This document shows positions 1 to 8,193 of a stretch of 33,005 nucleotides of DNA, piece by piece. A program made the position numbers and the translations under genes. Source of the DNA: Peribacillus butanolivorans (lineage in GTDB: Bacteria; Bacillota; Bacilli; Bacillales; DSM-1321); the NCBI RefSeq assembly GCF_001273755.1, contig NZ_LGYA01000001.1, forward strand, positions 2,063,814 through 2,096,818. The letters are read 5' to 3'. Each line of letters opens with the position of its first letter. Position 1 is the first letter of the stretch. The notes beneath the pieces are model-generated. The model made no database searches, was not told the origin of the DNA, and was given only the letters and a program-made list of their open reading frames with translations.

Positions 1-51
1 AGTAATCATTTCAAGTTGATCTCGCTGAATAGAATTATGTTTCGAAAGCAT
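1..51 (-). mobile_element. IS1182-family transposase, N-terminal fragment at the window edge
   Basis: The minus strand starting at base 51 reads MLSKHNSIQRDQLEMIT and runs off the window. From memory this resembles the conserved N-terminus of Bacillaceae IS1182-family transposases. A GAGGTG ribosome site (58-63) lies 6 bases before the ATG at 51; the in-frame ATG at 57 abuts that site, so 51 is the better start. Only 17 codons are visible, so the identification rests on similarity of this short stretch and whether the gene is intact cannot be judged. Confidence 0.65.
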
Positions 52-136
52 CGTCATCACCTCAAGTTTTAATACTCCTATATTAAAACAAAATAGACTG
101 TAGGCAAAAGTGTTTATTTCTAATTGTTAAAACAAA

Positions 137-265
137 GTTGATTGGAACGGAAGGTGCGAGACTCCTGCGGGAAAAGCGTGTCTAAGGGAGACCCCACAGG
201 CGCAAAGGCGCCGAGGAGGCTCCCTGACCGCCCGCGGAAAGCGAGTGCCTGGAGTGGAAATCAAC
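137..265. repeat. GC-rich structured Bacillaceae-type repeat
   Basis: This stretch is much richer in GC than its surroundings and is bounded by the 7-bp inverted repeat GTTGATT / AATCAAC (137-143 and 259-265). Nested complementary segments are visible inside, including GGGAG with CTCCC, and GGCGC/GGCGCC blocks either side of AAA, so the whole unit should fold into a branched hairpin. From memory, very similar sequences (core GAGACTCCTGCGGGA) recur many times in Bacillus-group genomes. A 72-codon minus-strand reading frame overlaps it but has no coding character or ribosome site. Its function is unknown. Confidence 0.65.
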
Positions 266-288
266 GTTCGAATTTTTACAATAAAAAA

Positions 289-326
289 CTGTAGACAAAC
301 TCGATTTTCATCGAGTTTGTCTACAG
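289..326. repeat. Perfect 16-bp hairpin built from IS-end sequence
   Basis: CTGTAGACAAACTCGA (289-304) and its exact complement (311-326) flank a 6-base loop. The arms contain the CTGTAG-CAAA motif also found beside the IS transposase at 98-108, so the hairpin looks like two IS ends placed head to head. There is no T-run directly after it, so it is not a typical terminator. Confidence 0.6.
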
Positions 327-333
327 TCTGAAG

Positions 334-362
334 GGATGCTGACAATAATCAGCATCCTTTTT
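334..362 (+). terminator. Rho-independent terminator
   Basis: GGATGCTGA (334-342) pairs with TCAGCATCC (349-357) across a short loop and is followed by TTTTTATTT. No plus-strand gene precedes it in the window, so it probably ended a gene now displaced or lying beyond the mobile element. Confidence 0.7.
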
Positions 363-520
363 ATTTAGTTTATTATGATGAAAAACAAACAAAGCAAATA
401 AACGGTAGGGTGCCGGTTATGTATCATGTTCATCGACCAGAAAATAATCTCCTGATAATATCCTATTATTTGTAACTACTACAATTATTATTTTTTCGGG
501 CTATATTCTTAAATCAAAAA

Positions 521-535
521 TGACTTATTGAGTCA
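521..535. promoter_or_regulatory. Palindrome upstream of sigma-54 promoter 1
   Basis: TGACT-TATTG-AGTCA is a perfect 5+5 bp palindrome about 107 bp upstream of the -24 element, where enhancer-binding proteins often bind. The rest of 363-520 is AT-rich intergenic DNA in which I see nothing else. Its role is inferred from position only. Confidence 0.3.
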
Positions 536-586
536 ATTTTAAATCCTTGTACTAGCAAGCTAATAATCTTATCCAGACAACAAATA

Positions 587-600
587 ATTCAATTATGAAT
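587..600. promoter_or_regulatory. Candidate activator-binding site (UAS) for the ligase operon
   Basis: ATTCA-ATTA-TGAAT is a perfect 5+5 bp palindrome ending 41 bases before the -24 box. A near-identical palindrome lies at the same distance from the second sigma-54 promoter (8373-8386). I infer it to be an operator for the activator encoded at 6493-8193. Confidence 0.5.
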
Positions 601-641
601 TCTAATGCTGATAGAATCTATGCACCAGTACGATTTATTTT

Positions 642-657
642 TGGCACACTCCTTGCA
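642..657 (+). promoter_or_regulatory. Sigma-54 (-24/-12) promoter of the acyl-CoA oxidation operon
   Basis: TGGCAC-ACTCC-TTGCA matches the sigma-54 consensus exactly, with GG (643-644) and GC (655-656) at the required 12-base offset. It lies 50 bases before the ligase start codon and a sigma-54 activator gene sits at the end of the operon. Transcription should therefore need SigL and an ATP-driven activator. Confidence 0.9.
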
Positions 658-707
658 TATTATTAGCATGACTTCTTTATTTTTTGAATGAAGAAAGGGG
701 AGGACTA

Positions 708-2327
708 ATGGATAGACCTTGGAACAAGCATATCCCGTCCGGAAATCCAATGGAAATTGATATACCTGAAATATCTTTAACAGACTTATTTTACCAATCA
801 GTTGGACTGTATCCGGATAAAACAGCGATTACGTTTATGGATCAAACGTATACATATTCTGAGTTAGGGCAGTTAGTGAAAAGATGTGCCCGGATACTTG
901 CTGATGATGGGGTTAAAAAGGGAGATCGTGTGGCTATTATGCTGCCCAATTGTCCTCAATATCCGATTAGTTTTTTTGGAACGCTTTTGAATGGTGCGAT
1001 CGTTGTTCAAATCAATCCAATGTATAAGGCGAACGAATTGATACATGTACTAAAAGATTCAGGTGCAAGACACATCCTTGTGCTCGATAAACTTTATCCC
1101 ACGGTAGAAGCGATATTAACAGAAACACGTGTTGAAAAGACAATAAGCGTGTCTATGGAAAATGGCAGGTGTGAGCTGACAAAAAGGCTTATGAAAATAA
1201 TAGAGGCAGATTTTACTGTACCAATTGAACCTGATGAAGATGTTGCTGTCCTCCAATATACAGGAGGAACGACGGGGCGTTCAAAAGGTGCGATGCTAAC
1301 ACATCGAAACATCGTGGCTAACACCTTGCAAAGCGCGGCTACTTCACAAATCAATACTCAAAAGGCGAAGGAAAGGGTACTTGCCGTTTCTCCTCTATTT
1401 CATGTATATGGTATGACCTCTGCTATGAATCTGACGTTTTATAATGGAGGTAATTTAATTATAGTACCTAGGTTTGAGGTGGCTGAGATAGTTGATATTA
1501 TTAATAAGCTCAAACCGACTATTTTCCCAGCTGTGCCGACGATGTATATTGCTTTATTACAATATTACCAGTCCCATCCTTTTGATTTGCATTCTTTGAA
1601 AACATGCACTTCGGGTTCGTCGCCATTGCCTCTAAATGTATTGTCACGTTTTAACGAAGTAAGCGGATCAATGATTGCTGAAGGATATGGTTTGTCTGAG
1701 GCTTCACCAGTGACGCATCGAAATCCAGTTAAAGGCCTGCAAAAACCCGGAAGTATTGGGATACCTATCCCAAATACAGATGCCGCCATTATTGACAGTA
1801 TTACAGGTGAGCCGTCCCTTTTGGTTGATACACCTGGCGAATTGGTTATTAAGGGACCTCAGGTGATGAAAGGGTATTGGGGCATGCCAGAAGAAACGTT
1901 GCAGGCGATTCAAAACGGATGGCTATATACCGGTGACATCGCAAAGATGGATGAAGATGGTTTCTTTTACATCGTCGGACGAAAGAAAGAAATGATTATC
2001 GCAGGCGGATTTAATATTTATCCTATTGAAATTGAAGAGGTTTTTTACAGCCATCCAAAGGTTCTTGAAGCAGCGGTATTCGGTGTTCCCGACCAATATC
2101 GTGGTGAAACCGTTCATGCAGCCGTTGTTATTAAGCCAAATGAATGGATAACCGAAAAGGAACTGAATGAATACTGCCGAAAACAGCTCGCAGCCTTTAA
2201 AGTACCGGAAGTTATCACCTTTCAAAGTGAACTTCCCAAAACTGCGGTCGGTAAAATTTTAAAACGAAAGCTTCAAGAAAAATATAACGCTGCTTATCCG
2301 GTAATGAATGAAAACGCTAACAAATAA
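708..2327 (+). CDS. Acyl-CoA ligase (AMP-forming; fatty-acid-CoA ligase family)
   Basis: Predicted to activate a carboxylic acid to its CoA thioester with ATP, giving AMP and PPi, in the cytoplasm. The 539-residue length fits the FadD/LcfB family. Visible motifs are the AMP-binding P-loop YTGGTTGRSKGAMLTHRN near residues 184-201, the hinge region GRKKEMIIAGGFNIYP near 424-439, and the C-terminal PKTAVGKILKR with the expected catalytic lysine. The ATG at 708 is preferred because AAGGGGAGG (695-703) precedes it; an in-frame TTG at 684 lies before that site. It is the first gene after the sigma-54 promoter and its 3' end carries a cre site. The family is certain; the substrate (fatty, branched, alicyclic or aromatic acid) cannot be told from sequence. 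Confidence 0.93.
   Translation: MDRPWNKHIPSGNPMEIDIPEISLTDLFYQSVGLYPDKTAITFMDQTYTYSELGQLVKRCARILADDGVKKGDRVAIMLPNCPQYPISFFGTLLNGAIVVQINPMYKANELIHVLKDSGARHILVLDKLYPTVEAILTETRVEKTISVSMENGRCELTKRLMKIIEADFTVPIEPDEDVAVLQYTGGTTGRSKGAMLTHRNIVANTLQSAATSQINTQKAKERVLAVSPLFHVYGMTSAMNLTFYNGGNLIIVPRFEVAEIVDIINKLKPTIFPAVPTMYIALLQYYQSHPFDLHSLKTCTSGSSPLPLNVLSRFNEVSGSMIAEGYGLSEASPVTHRNPVKGLQKPGSIGIPIPNTDAAIIDSITGEPSLLVDTPGELVIKGPQVMKGYWGMPEETLQAIQNGWLYTGDIAKMDEDGFFYIVGRKKEMIIAGGFNIYPIEIEEVFYSHPKVLEAAVFGVPDQYRGETVHAAVVIKPNEWITEKELNEYCRKQLAAFKVPEVITFQSELPKTAVGKILKRKLQEKYNAAYPVMNENANK
2309..2322. promoter_or_regulatory. cre site (CcpA binding) inside the 3' end of the ligase gene
   Basis: TGAAAACGCTAACA fits the B. 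subtilis cre consensus WTGNAANCGNWNNCW at every fixed position. It overlaps the last codons of the ligase and lies upstream of the two dehydrogenase genes, where bound CcpA could block elongation. Binding is inferred. Confidence 0.6.
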
Positions 2328-2352
2328 TTCATAGGTAAAAAGGGGAATGCAA

Positions 2353-3504
2353 ATGGACTTTCGCTTAGATGAAGACATCCTACTTTTAAAAGAAAATATA
2401 CGACAGTTTATCGAAGAAGAAATCGAACCATATTCAATGCAAATAGAGGAAGATGATCATATTCCAGAATCCATCATCAAATTATCGAAGGAAATAGGGC
2501 TATTCGGACTCAGTATCCCAGAACAGTACGGCGGGCTAGGCATTGGGATGGTAGGGAAATGTGCTTTATATGAAGAAATCGGTAAAACACATAATGGATA
2601 TACCACTCTGATTGGTGCCCATACTGGCATAGGGACGGTCGGAATCGTAGAAATGGGCAATGAAATGCAAAAGCAAAAGTACCTGCCAGATATGGCAAGC
2701 GGAAATAAAATTGGCGCATTCGCTTTAACTGAGCCTGCTGCCGGATCTCATGCGACGAATCTAAAAATGACTGCTGTCAAAAGAGGAGATAAGTATATTC
2801 TTAATGGGACTAAGCATTATATAACGAATGCAGATGTGGCCGATATTTTTACTGTTATGGCGGTAACGGATAAGGGAAAAGGAGCAAAAGGAATCACGTC
2901 ATTCATTGTAGAGAAGGGGTTCCCGGGTTTTCAAATTGGTAGCATTGAAAGGAAAATGGGACTTCGGGGCTCACATTCTGCCGAACTGGTTTTTGAAGAT
3001 TGTGAGGTTCCGGTGGAAAATGTACTAGGGGAAGTTGGGAAAGGCTATGTCAATGCATTAAAAATCCTTGCAAATGGCCGGGCGGGACTTGCCGCACGAA
3101 ATTTGGGATCCTGCCAGTACCTGCTTGATTTATCAATCCATTATGCTACTGAACGTGAACAATTCGATGTTCCTATTATCGATCATCAAGCCGTATCTCA
3201 TATGATTGCCGAAATGGCGATGGAAATAGAAGCGCTCCGCTCATTCACATACCGGGTTGCATGGATGGTCGATCAAAAAGCGAAAATTATTAAAGAAGCG
3301 GCAATGCTGAAGCTGTATGGTTCGGAAGTATATAACAGGGTCGCTGATAGAGCAGTTCAAATTCATGGAGGGATGGGATACATGAAGGATTATCCAGTCG
3401 AACGTTTCTATCGGGATGCACGAATTACTAGAATTTATGAAGGAACGTCCGAAATCCAGAAAAATATCATTACAGGACAATTAAAGAAAAATTATCAAAA
3501 ATAG
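2353..3504 (+). CDS. Acyl-CoA dehydrogenase 1
   Basis: A 383-residue flavoprotein of the acyl-CoA dehydrogenase family, introducing a trans-2 double bond into an acyl-CoA with FAD; electrons would pass to ETF. Visible features: the FAD/substrate stretch FALTEPAAGSHATN, the RKMGLRGS loop, the QIHGGMGY motif and the C-terminal RIYEGTSEIQ, in which Glu363 aligns with the catalytic base of medium-chain dehydrogenase. The ATG at 2353 is chosen because AAAAGGGG (2338-2345) directly abuts an alternative in-frame ATG at 2347. It lies 25 bases after the ligase, in the same operon. The chain-length or ring specificity is not predictable. Confidence 0.93.
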   Translation: MDFRLDEDILLLKENIRQFIEEEIEPYSMQIEEDDHIPESIIKLSKEIGLFGLSIPEQYGGLGIGMVGKCALYEEIGKTHNGYTTLIGAHTGIGTVGIVEMGNEMQKQKYLPDMASGNKIGAFALTEPAAGSHATNLKMTAVKRGDKYILNGTKHYITNADVADIFTVMAVTDKGKGAKGITSFIVEKGFPGFQIGSIERKMGLRGSHSAELVFEDCEVPVENVLGEVGKGYVNALKILANGRAGLAARNLGSCQYLLDLSIHYATEREQFDVPIIDHQAVSHMIAEMAMEIEALRSFTYRVAWMVDQKAKIIKEAAMLKLYGSEVYNRVADRAVQIHGGMGYMKDYPVERFYRDARITRIYEGTSEIQKNIITGQLKKNYQK

Positions 3505-3530
3505 TTTAATGAGAAAATGGAGGGGTTATA

Positions 3531-4706
3531 ATGGATTTACGTTTATCAGATGAACAAAAAATGGTACAAAAAACAATACGCAAGTTCGTGGAAAATGAAT
3601 TAATTCCTTTGGAAAATGAAGTACTTCGTAACGAAATAGCAGGAAAACCTAGTTTACCTGAAGGGAAATTAATAGAATTACAGGAAAAAGCAAAAAAAGC
3701 GGGGTTCTGGGGCATTAATACGCCGGTGGAGTTTGGCGGGGCCGACTTAGGGCAGATGATGATGGCAATAGTCTTGATGGAAGTATCAAAAACGTTTGTA
3801 CCTTTCAGCTTTGGCGGTTCTGCGGACAATATTCTTTATTATGGAAACGAAGAACAGAAAAAGAAGTATCTGATTCCTACGATTAATGGGGAGAAAAAAT
3901 CCTGTTTTGCCATGACGGAGCCGGGAGCTGGGTCCGATACTCGAAATATTAAAATGACTGCGATAAAAGATGGCAATGAGTGGGTGCTGAATGGAGAAAA
4001 AACATTCATTACAGGTGGAAATGATGCCGATTTCGTCATGGTCATTGCTGTTACCGATAAAGAACTTCATCAAGAAACTGGTACAGAAGGGGTCACCTGT
4101 TTCATCGTAGATCGGAGCATGGGCTGGAAATCTGAGTATATCAACACGATGGGAGAATGGGGACCGGCTGGTTTAGTTTTCGATAATGTTCGGGTACCCG
4201 AGGAAAATATTTTAGGAGAAGTGCATGGCGGTTATAAACTTGGCCTTGAATGGATTGGTTTTGCAAGATGGATCGTGGGGGCACGTGCTGTCGGTTCTTC
4301 AGAAAGATTGCTGCAAATGGCTATAGATTATGCAAAAGAACGCGTCACATTCGGTAAACCAATCGCTGAGCGCCAGGCTATTCAATGGCAGATTGCTGAC
4401 TCGGCTGTTGAAATCGAAGCTGCAAGGTGGCTTGTGTTAAATGCCGCCTACACACTAGATCATGGAGAAGACAATCGTCATCTAGCTTCTATGGCTAAAC
4501 TCTATGGAGCAAATATGGGGAATCGTGTCGTTGATCGCGTGTTGCAAATACATGGGGGCATGGGTTATACGAAGGAACTTCCAATTGAGCGCTGGTACCG
4601 TGAGGCAAGACTTTGGAGAATATATGATGGGACCGATGAAATACAGCGCATGATTATTTCACGGAATTTAATTAGAGGACATGTTAAATTAGGACAATTT
4701 TTATAA
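3531..4706 (+). CDS. Acyl-CoA dehydrogenase 2 (Asp at the catalytic-base position)
   Basis: A second full-length acyl-CoA dehydrogenase, 391 residues, starting after GGAGGGG (3519-3525). FAMTEPGAGSDTRN, QIHGGMGYTKELPIERWYREARL and IYDGTDEIQ are visible. At the position of the MCAD catalytic glutamate it has Asp366 instead, as occurs in some branches of the family. It differs clearly from dehydrogenase 1, so it is not a recent duplicate. Either the two act on successive or different acyl-CoAs, or they form a mixed oligomer like the two-gene steroid side-chain dehydrogenases of Actinobacteria; the second idea is speculation. Confidence 0.92.
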   Translation: MDLRLSDEQKMVQKTIRKFVENELIPLENEVLRNEIAGKPSLPEGKLIELQEKAKKAGFWGINTPVEFGGADLGQMMMAIVLMEVSKTFVPFSFGGSADNILYYGNEEQKKKYLIPTINGEKKSCFAMTEPGAGSDTRNIKMTAIKDGNEWVLNGEKTFITGGNDADFVMVIAVTDKELHQETGTEGVTCFIVDRSMGWKSEYINTMGEWGPAGLVFDNVRVPEENILGEVHGGYKLGLEWIGFARWIVGARAVGSSERLLQMAIDYAKERVTFGKPIAERQAIQWQIADSAVEIEAARWLVLNAAYTLDHGEDNRHLASMAKLYGANMGNRVVDRVLQIHGGMGYTKELPIERWYREARLWRIYDGTDEIQRMIISRNLIRGHVKLGQFL

Positions 4707-4726
4707 TAGATTAGGAGGAAAAGATT

Positions 4727-5491
4727 ATGACAGGAAGATTTGCAGGGAAAACCGCTTTAGTTACTGGTGGAAGCAGGGGAATTGGACGGGCAATCGTAGA
4801 ACTATTTGCAAGTGAAGGCGCAAAGGTTGCTATCATAGATATAAATGAGGAAGTTTTGACCTCAACAGGAAATGAACTAAGGGATCAAGGCCATACCATT
4901 TTTACAAGGGTCGCCAATGTGGTGGATTCAGAAGAGGTAGAAGCATCAGTAAAAGAAATAGCTGATACGTTCGGTTCGCTAGATATTCTCGTGAATAATG
5001 CAGGTGTCATTCGAGATAATTTACTATTTAAAATGACCGATTCAGATTGGCAGACAGTAATGGACGTGCATTTAAAAGGTACCTTCAATGCGGTTCGTGC
5101 GGCTCAGAAGTATATGGTTGAAAACAAATATGGGAGAATTATTAATATATCTTCCACCTCGGCACTAGGTAACCGCGGTCAGGCTAATTATGCAGCGGCA
5201 AAAGCGGGGTTGCAGGGGTTAACAAAAACACTCGCAATTGAACTTGGTAAATATGGAATAACGGCTAATTCGGTAGCACCTGGTTTTATTGAAACCGAAA
5301 TGACGAAAGAAACAGCACGGCGAATGGGAGTGAGTTTTGAACAATTTATCCAGGATAGGGCAAACAGTATTCCAGTTGCTAGGAGCGGTATGCCAAGTGA
5401 CATCGCTAATGCTGTTGCATTTTTCGCTGATGAAGCATCATCTTTCGTTAGTGGGCAAGTTCTATATGTTGCGGGTGGTCCAAAAAATTAA
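4727..5491 (+). CDS. Short-chain dehydrogenase/reductase, FabG-like 3-hydroxyacyl-CoA dehydrogenase
   Basis: A 254-residue classical SDR. It has the nucleotide-binding motif TGGSRGIG near the N-terminus, NNAG, the catalytic serine in INISSTSALG, and the YxxxK pair Tyr155/Lys159. The fold and FabG similarity suggest NAD(P)-dependent interconversion of an (R)-3-hydroxyacyl-CoA and its 3-keto form. TAGGAGG (4710-4716) precedes the ATG and the gene follows dehydrogenase 2 by 20 bases. Its place between dehydrogenases and MaoC hydratases supports an oxidative role on CoA thioesters rather than fatty acid synthesis. The cofactor (NAD or NADP) is uncertain. Confidence 0.88.
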   Translation: MTGRFAGKTALVTGGSRGIGRAIVELFASEGAKVAIIDINEEVLTSTGNELRDQGHTIFTRVANVVDSEEVEASVKEIADTFGSLDILVNNAGVIRDNLLFKMTDSDWQTVMDVHLKGTFNAVRAAQKYMVENKYGRIINISSTSALGNRGQANYAAAKAGLQGLTKTLAIELGKYGITANSVAPGFIETEMTKETARRMGVSFEQFIQDRANSIPVARSGMPSDIANAVAFFADEASSFVSGQVLYVAGGPKN

Positions 5492-5509
5492 GAGTAAAGG
5501 CGGGATGAT

Positions 5510-5962
5510 ATGTTCAATGAAAGTATTGGAAAACAATCTAAACCGGTTAAAAATCTGGTTGAACGGGGAGCCGTTAAAAAATTTGCGTTAGCGATTGGTG
5601 ACCCGCATCCGATTTTCATCGATGAAGAAAAAGGTAGGCAATCAAGGTATGGTACGAATATTGCGCCCCCAACTTTTCCAAGAGTTTTTGATTTTGGAGC
5701 GATTGAAGGCTTAGACCTCCCAAATAAAGGATTGATACACGGTGAACAGAAATATCATTATAACCGTCCGCTGAGGGCTGGAGAAGAAATTACCTGTTAT
5801 ACAGAAGTGAGGGACTACTATGAGAAAAAAGGAAAGCAAGGGGAAATGGGATTCCTAGCCTTAAAAAATTACGGGACAGATGCAAATGGAGAAATTGTTT
5901 TTACCGCTGAACAACTTGTCATTATCAATGAAACGATAAAAAGGATGGTGATGAGCAAGTGA
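5510..5962 (+). CDS. MaoC-like dehydratase N-terminal-type subunit (HadA-like, probably non-catalytic)
   Basis: A 150-residue single hot-dog domain of the MaoC_dehydrat_N / FAS1-like kind. At the place of the hydratase signature D-x-N-P-x-H it reads GDPHPIF (near residues 29-35), so the usual Asn and His are replaced and it should not be catalytic alone. In known heteromeric (R)-hydratases such as mycobacterial HadAB or ChsH1/ChsH2, such a subunit binds the acyl chain while its partner holds the active site. The next gene overlaps it by 4 bases and carries the intact motif, which supports a heterodimer. Confidence 0.8.
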   Translation: MFNESIGKQSKPVKNLVERGAVKKFALAIGDPHPIFIDEEKGRQSRYGTNIAPPTFPRVFDFGAIEGLDLPNKGLIHGEQKYHYNRPLRAGEEITCYTEVRDYYEKKGKQGEMGFLALKNYGTDANGEIVFTAEQLVIINETIKRMVMSK

Positions 5963-6360
5963 CTACATTAACTGAACTGCATATTGGCGATTCGTTGCAT
6001 TCGATAGAGCTTGGTCCTGTAACACGTTTGGATCTCATTAAGTATGCAGGGGCATCAGGTGATTTCAATCCCATTCATACGATTGATGAAGAAGCAAAAA
6101 ATGCTGGTTTGCCTGGGATTATTGCACACGGAATGTGGACGATGGGAAACCTGGCAAAGATTTTCAGTAATCTATATGAAATTGGGTACATTGAAGAATA
6201 CAAGATTCGTTTCAAAGGTATGGTTTTCTTGAATGATGTTATCACCCTTCAAGCAGATTTAAAAGAGAAAAAGGAAGATAAGTATTATTTCAATGTAGCA
6301 GCAATCAACCAATCAGGTAAGGAAGCGATCAGTGGAGAGGTTATTTTTAGGACCTACTAA
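5959..6360 (+). CDS. MaoC-like (R)-specific enoyl-CoA hydratase, catalytic subunit
   Basis: A 133-residue hot-dog protein with the hydratase-2 signature SGDFNPIH; Asp35, Asn37 and His40 form the expected catalytic set, followed by IIAHGMWTMG. It should hydrate a trans-2-enoyl-CoA to an (R)-3-hydroxyacyl-CoA. It starts at GTG 5959, overlapping the stop of the partner subunit (GTGA), with AAGGATGGTG upstream, so the two are translationally coupled. It is the last gene of the operon; a terminator follows directly. The family is clear and the heterodimer is inferred from gene pairing. Confidence 0.85.
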   Translation: MTTLTELHIGDSLHSIELGPVTRLDLIKYAGASGDFNPIHTIDEEAKNAGLPGIIAHGMWTMGNLAKIFSNLYEIGYIEEYKIRFKGMVFLNDVITLQADLKEKKEDKYYFNVAAINQSGKEAISGEVIFRTY

Positions 6361-6363
6361 AGG

Positions 6364-6401
6364 AAAGTAGTGGTGAAATTTATTTCATCACTACTTTTTT
6401 T
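6364..6401 (+). terminator. Terminator of the acyl-CoA oxidation operon
   Basis: A 15-bp stem (6364-6378 with 6383-6397, one G-T wobble) and a 4-base loop are followed by an unbroken T-run. It begins 4 bases after the hydratase stop codon and separates the operon from the activator gene. Confidence 0.85.
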
Positions 6402-6492
6402 AGGATTAAAATTCGACAATATTAAAGGAGATTCGAAATCTATCCAGAATTGTACTAAAAAAGAATTCTTTTTGCGGCGGTGAATATTATTA

Positions 6493-8193
6493 ATGAATCA
6501 TGTAAAACAGGATTCTCAGATTAATTTGCTCAAAGAGTGGATCTTTCCTGCTCTAGTCGTTGACTCTGAATACCGGATTAGGGATTGGAGCAGTTACCTA
6601 AATGATCGGATAGGACAGAATGGGAAGAAACTACTTACCGAACAATTTGAAGAGTGGCAATTTCTCGATAATAATAGATTGGCAGCTGCACGCCTGCATG
6701 ACAAACGGTATTTATTTATATTGCTGACACAATTGGATAATGGCGATATTCTTTATGTAGGCAGTGAAACACAATTTTTGGATAATTTATTGATTGATGC
6801 CCATGAAACGGAAAAACTGAATCGCGCTCTTGATGCCATTATTGAAAATTCCTATGATGGGATTTATATCACCGATCAAAATGGCATTACACTTTACACA
6901 AATTCAGCGATTGAACGGATTACTGGCATTCCGAAAGAATATTATATAGGCAAATCGGTGGACCAATTAATCAAACGAGGTATTTTGAATACTTCGGTGA
7001 CACATAAGGTAGTGAAGCTGCGGCGAACGGTTTCAGTCGTACAGGATAATTTTGCTGGAAAAGAAACATTAATTACAGGAAGTCCCGTTTTTAATGAAGA
7101 AGGTGAAATTGAGCAAGTCGTTACGAACATACGTGATTTGTCAGATTTAAATGAACTGATGCATGAATTGACCAAAGTAAATGAATTGAATAATCAATAT
7201 AAGCAGGAAATTGAAAAACTTCGAAAGATAACAAGTCAGGATGGGGTTGTTTTTGTAAGTGATAAGATGAAAATGATTTATGAGATTGCCGAAAGAATCT
7301 CGGATATTGATGCGACAGTACTAATCTTAGGAGAAACGGGCGTTGGAAAAGATGTACTGGCCCGTAATATTTACAACCGGAGCATCCGATCTAAAAAAGG
7401 AGATTTCGTAAAGATAAACTGCGGGGCAATTCCGGCGGATTTATTGGAATCCGAACTCTTTGGATATGAAGGCGGCGCGTTTACCGGTGCTAATCAAAAA
7501 GGGAAACCAGGGATGTTTGAAGTGGCTGAGAGTGGGATTTTATTTTTGGATGAAGTGGGTGAGCTTCCTCTACAATTGCAGGTAAAGCTACTTAGGGCAC
7601 TTCAGGAAAGGGAGATTCAAAGAATCGGAGGAACGAAGCCCAAAAAAATTGATGTTCGAATAATCGCAGCCACGAACCGCAACTTATTGGAAATGGTTAA
7701 AGTAGGTGAATTCCGTGAAGATCTCTATTACAGGCTGAATGTCATACCAATTACGATTCCCCCTTTAAGGGAGAGAAGAGAAGACATTCTAGCATTAACG
7801 GATTTATTTTTAACAAAAGCCAACGAACAATATAAATTCTCGAAAGAAATAGATTCGAGATTGAAAGAATATTTTTTTCAATATGATTGGCCAGGAAATG
7901 TCCGTGAATTGAATAATATAGTGGAAAGGCTCGTTGTCCTAACAAATAATCAATTACTTTCACTTAGCGATCTTCCGGAAGAATATCAGCAGGTAAATCA
8001 GAATCATTCCAACCTTAAAGGCACACTTACTTTAAAAGAAGCGGTAGAAAGAGCGGAAAAGGAAATATTGACGAAAGCGGCGCAAACCTACCAAACTACA
8101 TATGAAATCGCAGAAGCCCTAGATTCGAGTCAGGCGACAATTGTGAGGAAACTTAAAAAATATCAATTAAAGGTCAATGAAAAGGATAAATAG
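6493..8193 (+). CDS. Sigma-54-dependent transcriptional activator with PAS domain
   Basis: A 566-residue enhancer-binding protein. An N-terminal region (about 1-110) of unknown type is followed by a PAS domain (about 115-225, starting LDAIIENSYDGIYITD), a short coiled linker and an AAA+ domain with Walker A GETGVGKD (280-287), the sigma-54-contacting GAFTGA loop (328-333) and Walker B LFLDEVGEL near 350-358. A C-terminal helix-turn-helix (about 535-560, IAEALDSSQATIVRKL) completes it. It has no receiver domain, so it is probably activated by a ligand, perhaps the imported acid or its CoA ester. It lies between two operons with perfect sigma-54 promoters and is very likely their activator. The ribosome site is weak (GGCGGTGA). 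Confidence 0.93.
   Translation: MNHVKQDSQINLLKEWIFPALVVDSEYRIRDWSSYLNDRIGQNGKKLLTEQFEEWQFLDNNRLAAARLHDKRYLFILLTQLDNGDILYVGSETQFLDNLLIDAHETEKLNRALDAIIENSYDGIYITDQNGITLYTNSAIERITGIPKEYYIGKSVDQLIKRGILNTSVTHKVVKLRRTVSVVQDNFAGKETLITGSPVFNEEGEIEQVVTNIRDLSDLNELMHELTKVNELNNQYKQEIEKLRKITSQDGVVFVSDKMKMIYEIAERISDIDATVLILGETGVGKDVLARNIYNRSIRSKKGDFVKINCGAIPADLLESELFGYEGGAFTGANQKGKPGMFEVAESGILFLDEVGELPLQLQVKLLRALQEREIQRIGGTKPKKIDVRIIAATNRNLLEMVKVGEFREDLYYRLNVIPITIPPLRERREDILALTDLFLTKANEQYKFSKEIDSRLKEYFFQYDWPGNVRELNNIVERLVVLTNNQLLSLSDLPEEYQQVNQNHSNLKGTLTLKEAVERAEKEILTKAAQTYQTTYEIAEALDSSQATIVRKLKKYQLKVNEKDK

Larger units (their letters stand above)
95..329. repeat. Inverted-repeat-bounded segment that may be the IS1182 end
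   Basis: Bases 95-108 (AGACTGTAGGCAAA) and 316-329 (TTTGTCTACAGTCT) are inverted repeats matching at 13 of 14 positions. They enclose the GC-rich repeat at 137-265. They could be the outer end of the IS whose transposase begins at 51, with the repeat inserted near that end, or a separate MITE-like unit. No target-site duplication was found by eye. Confidence 0.45.

Noticed and set aside
127..345. 72-codon minus-strand open frame
   Set aside because: It runs through the GC-rich structured repeat and the hairpin, has no ribosome site and its sequence follows from the repeat.
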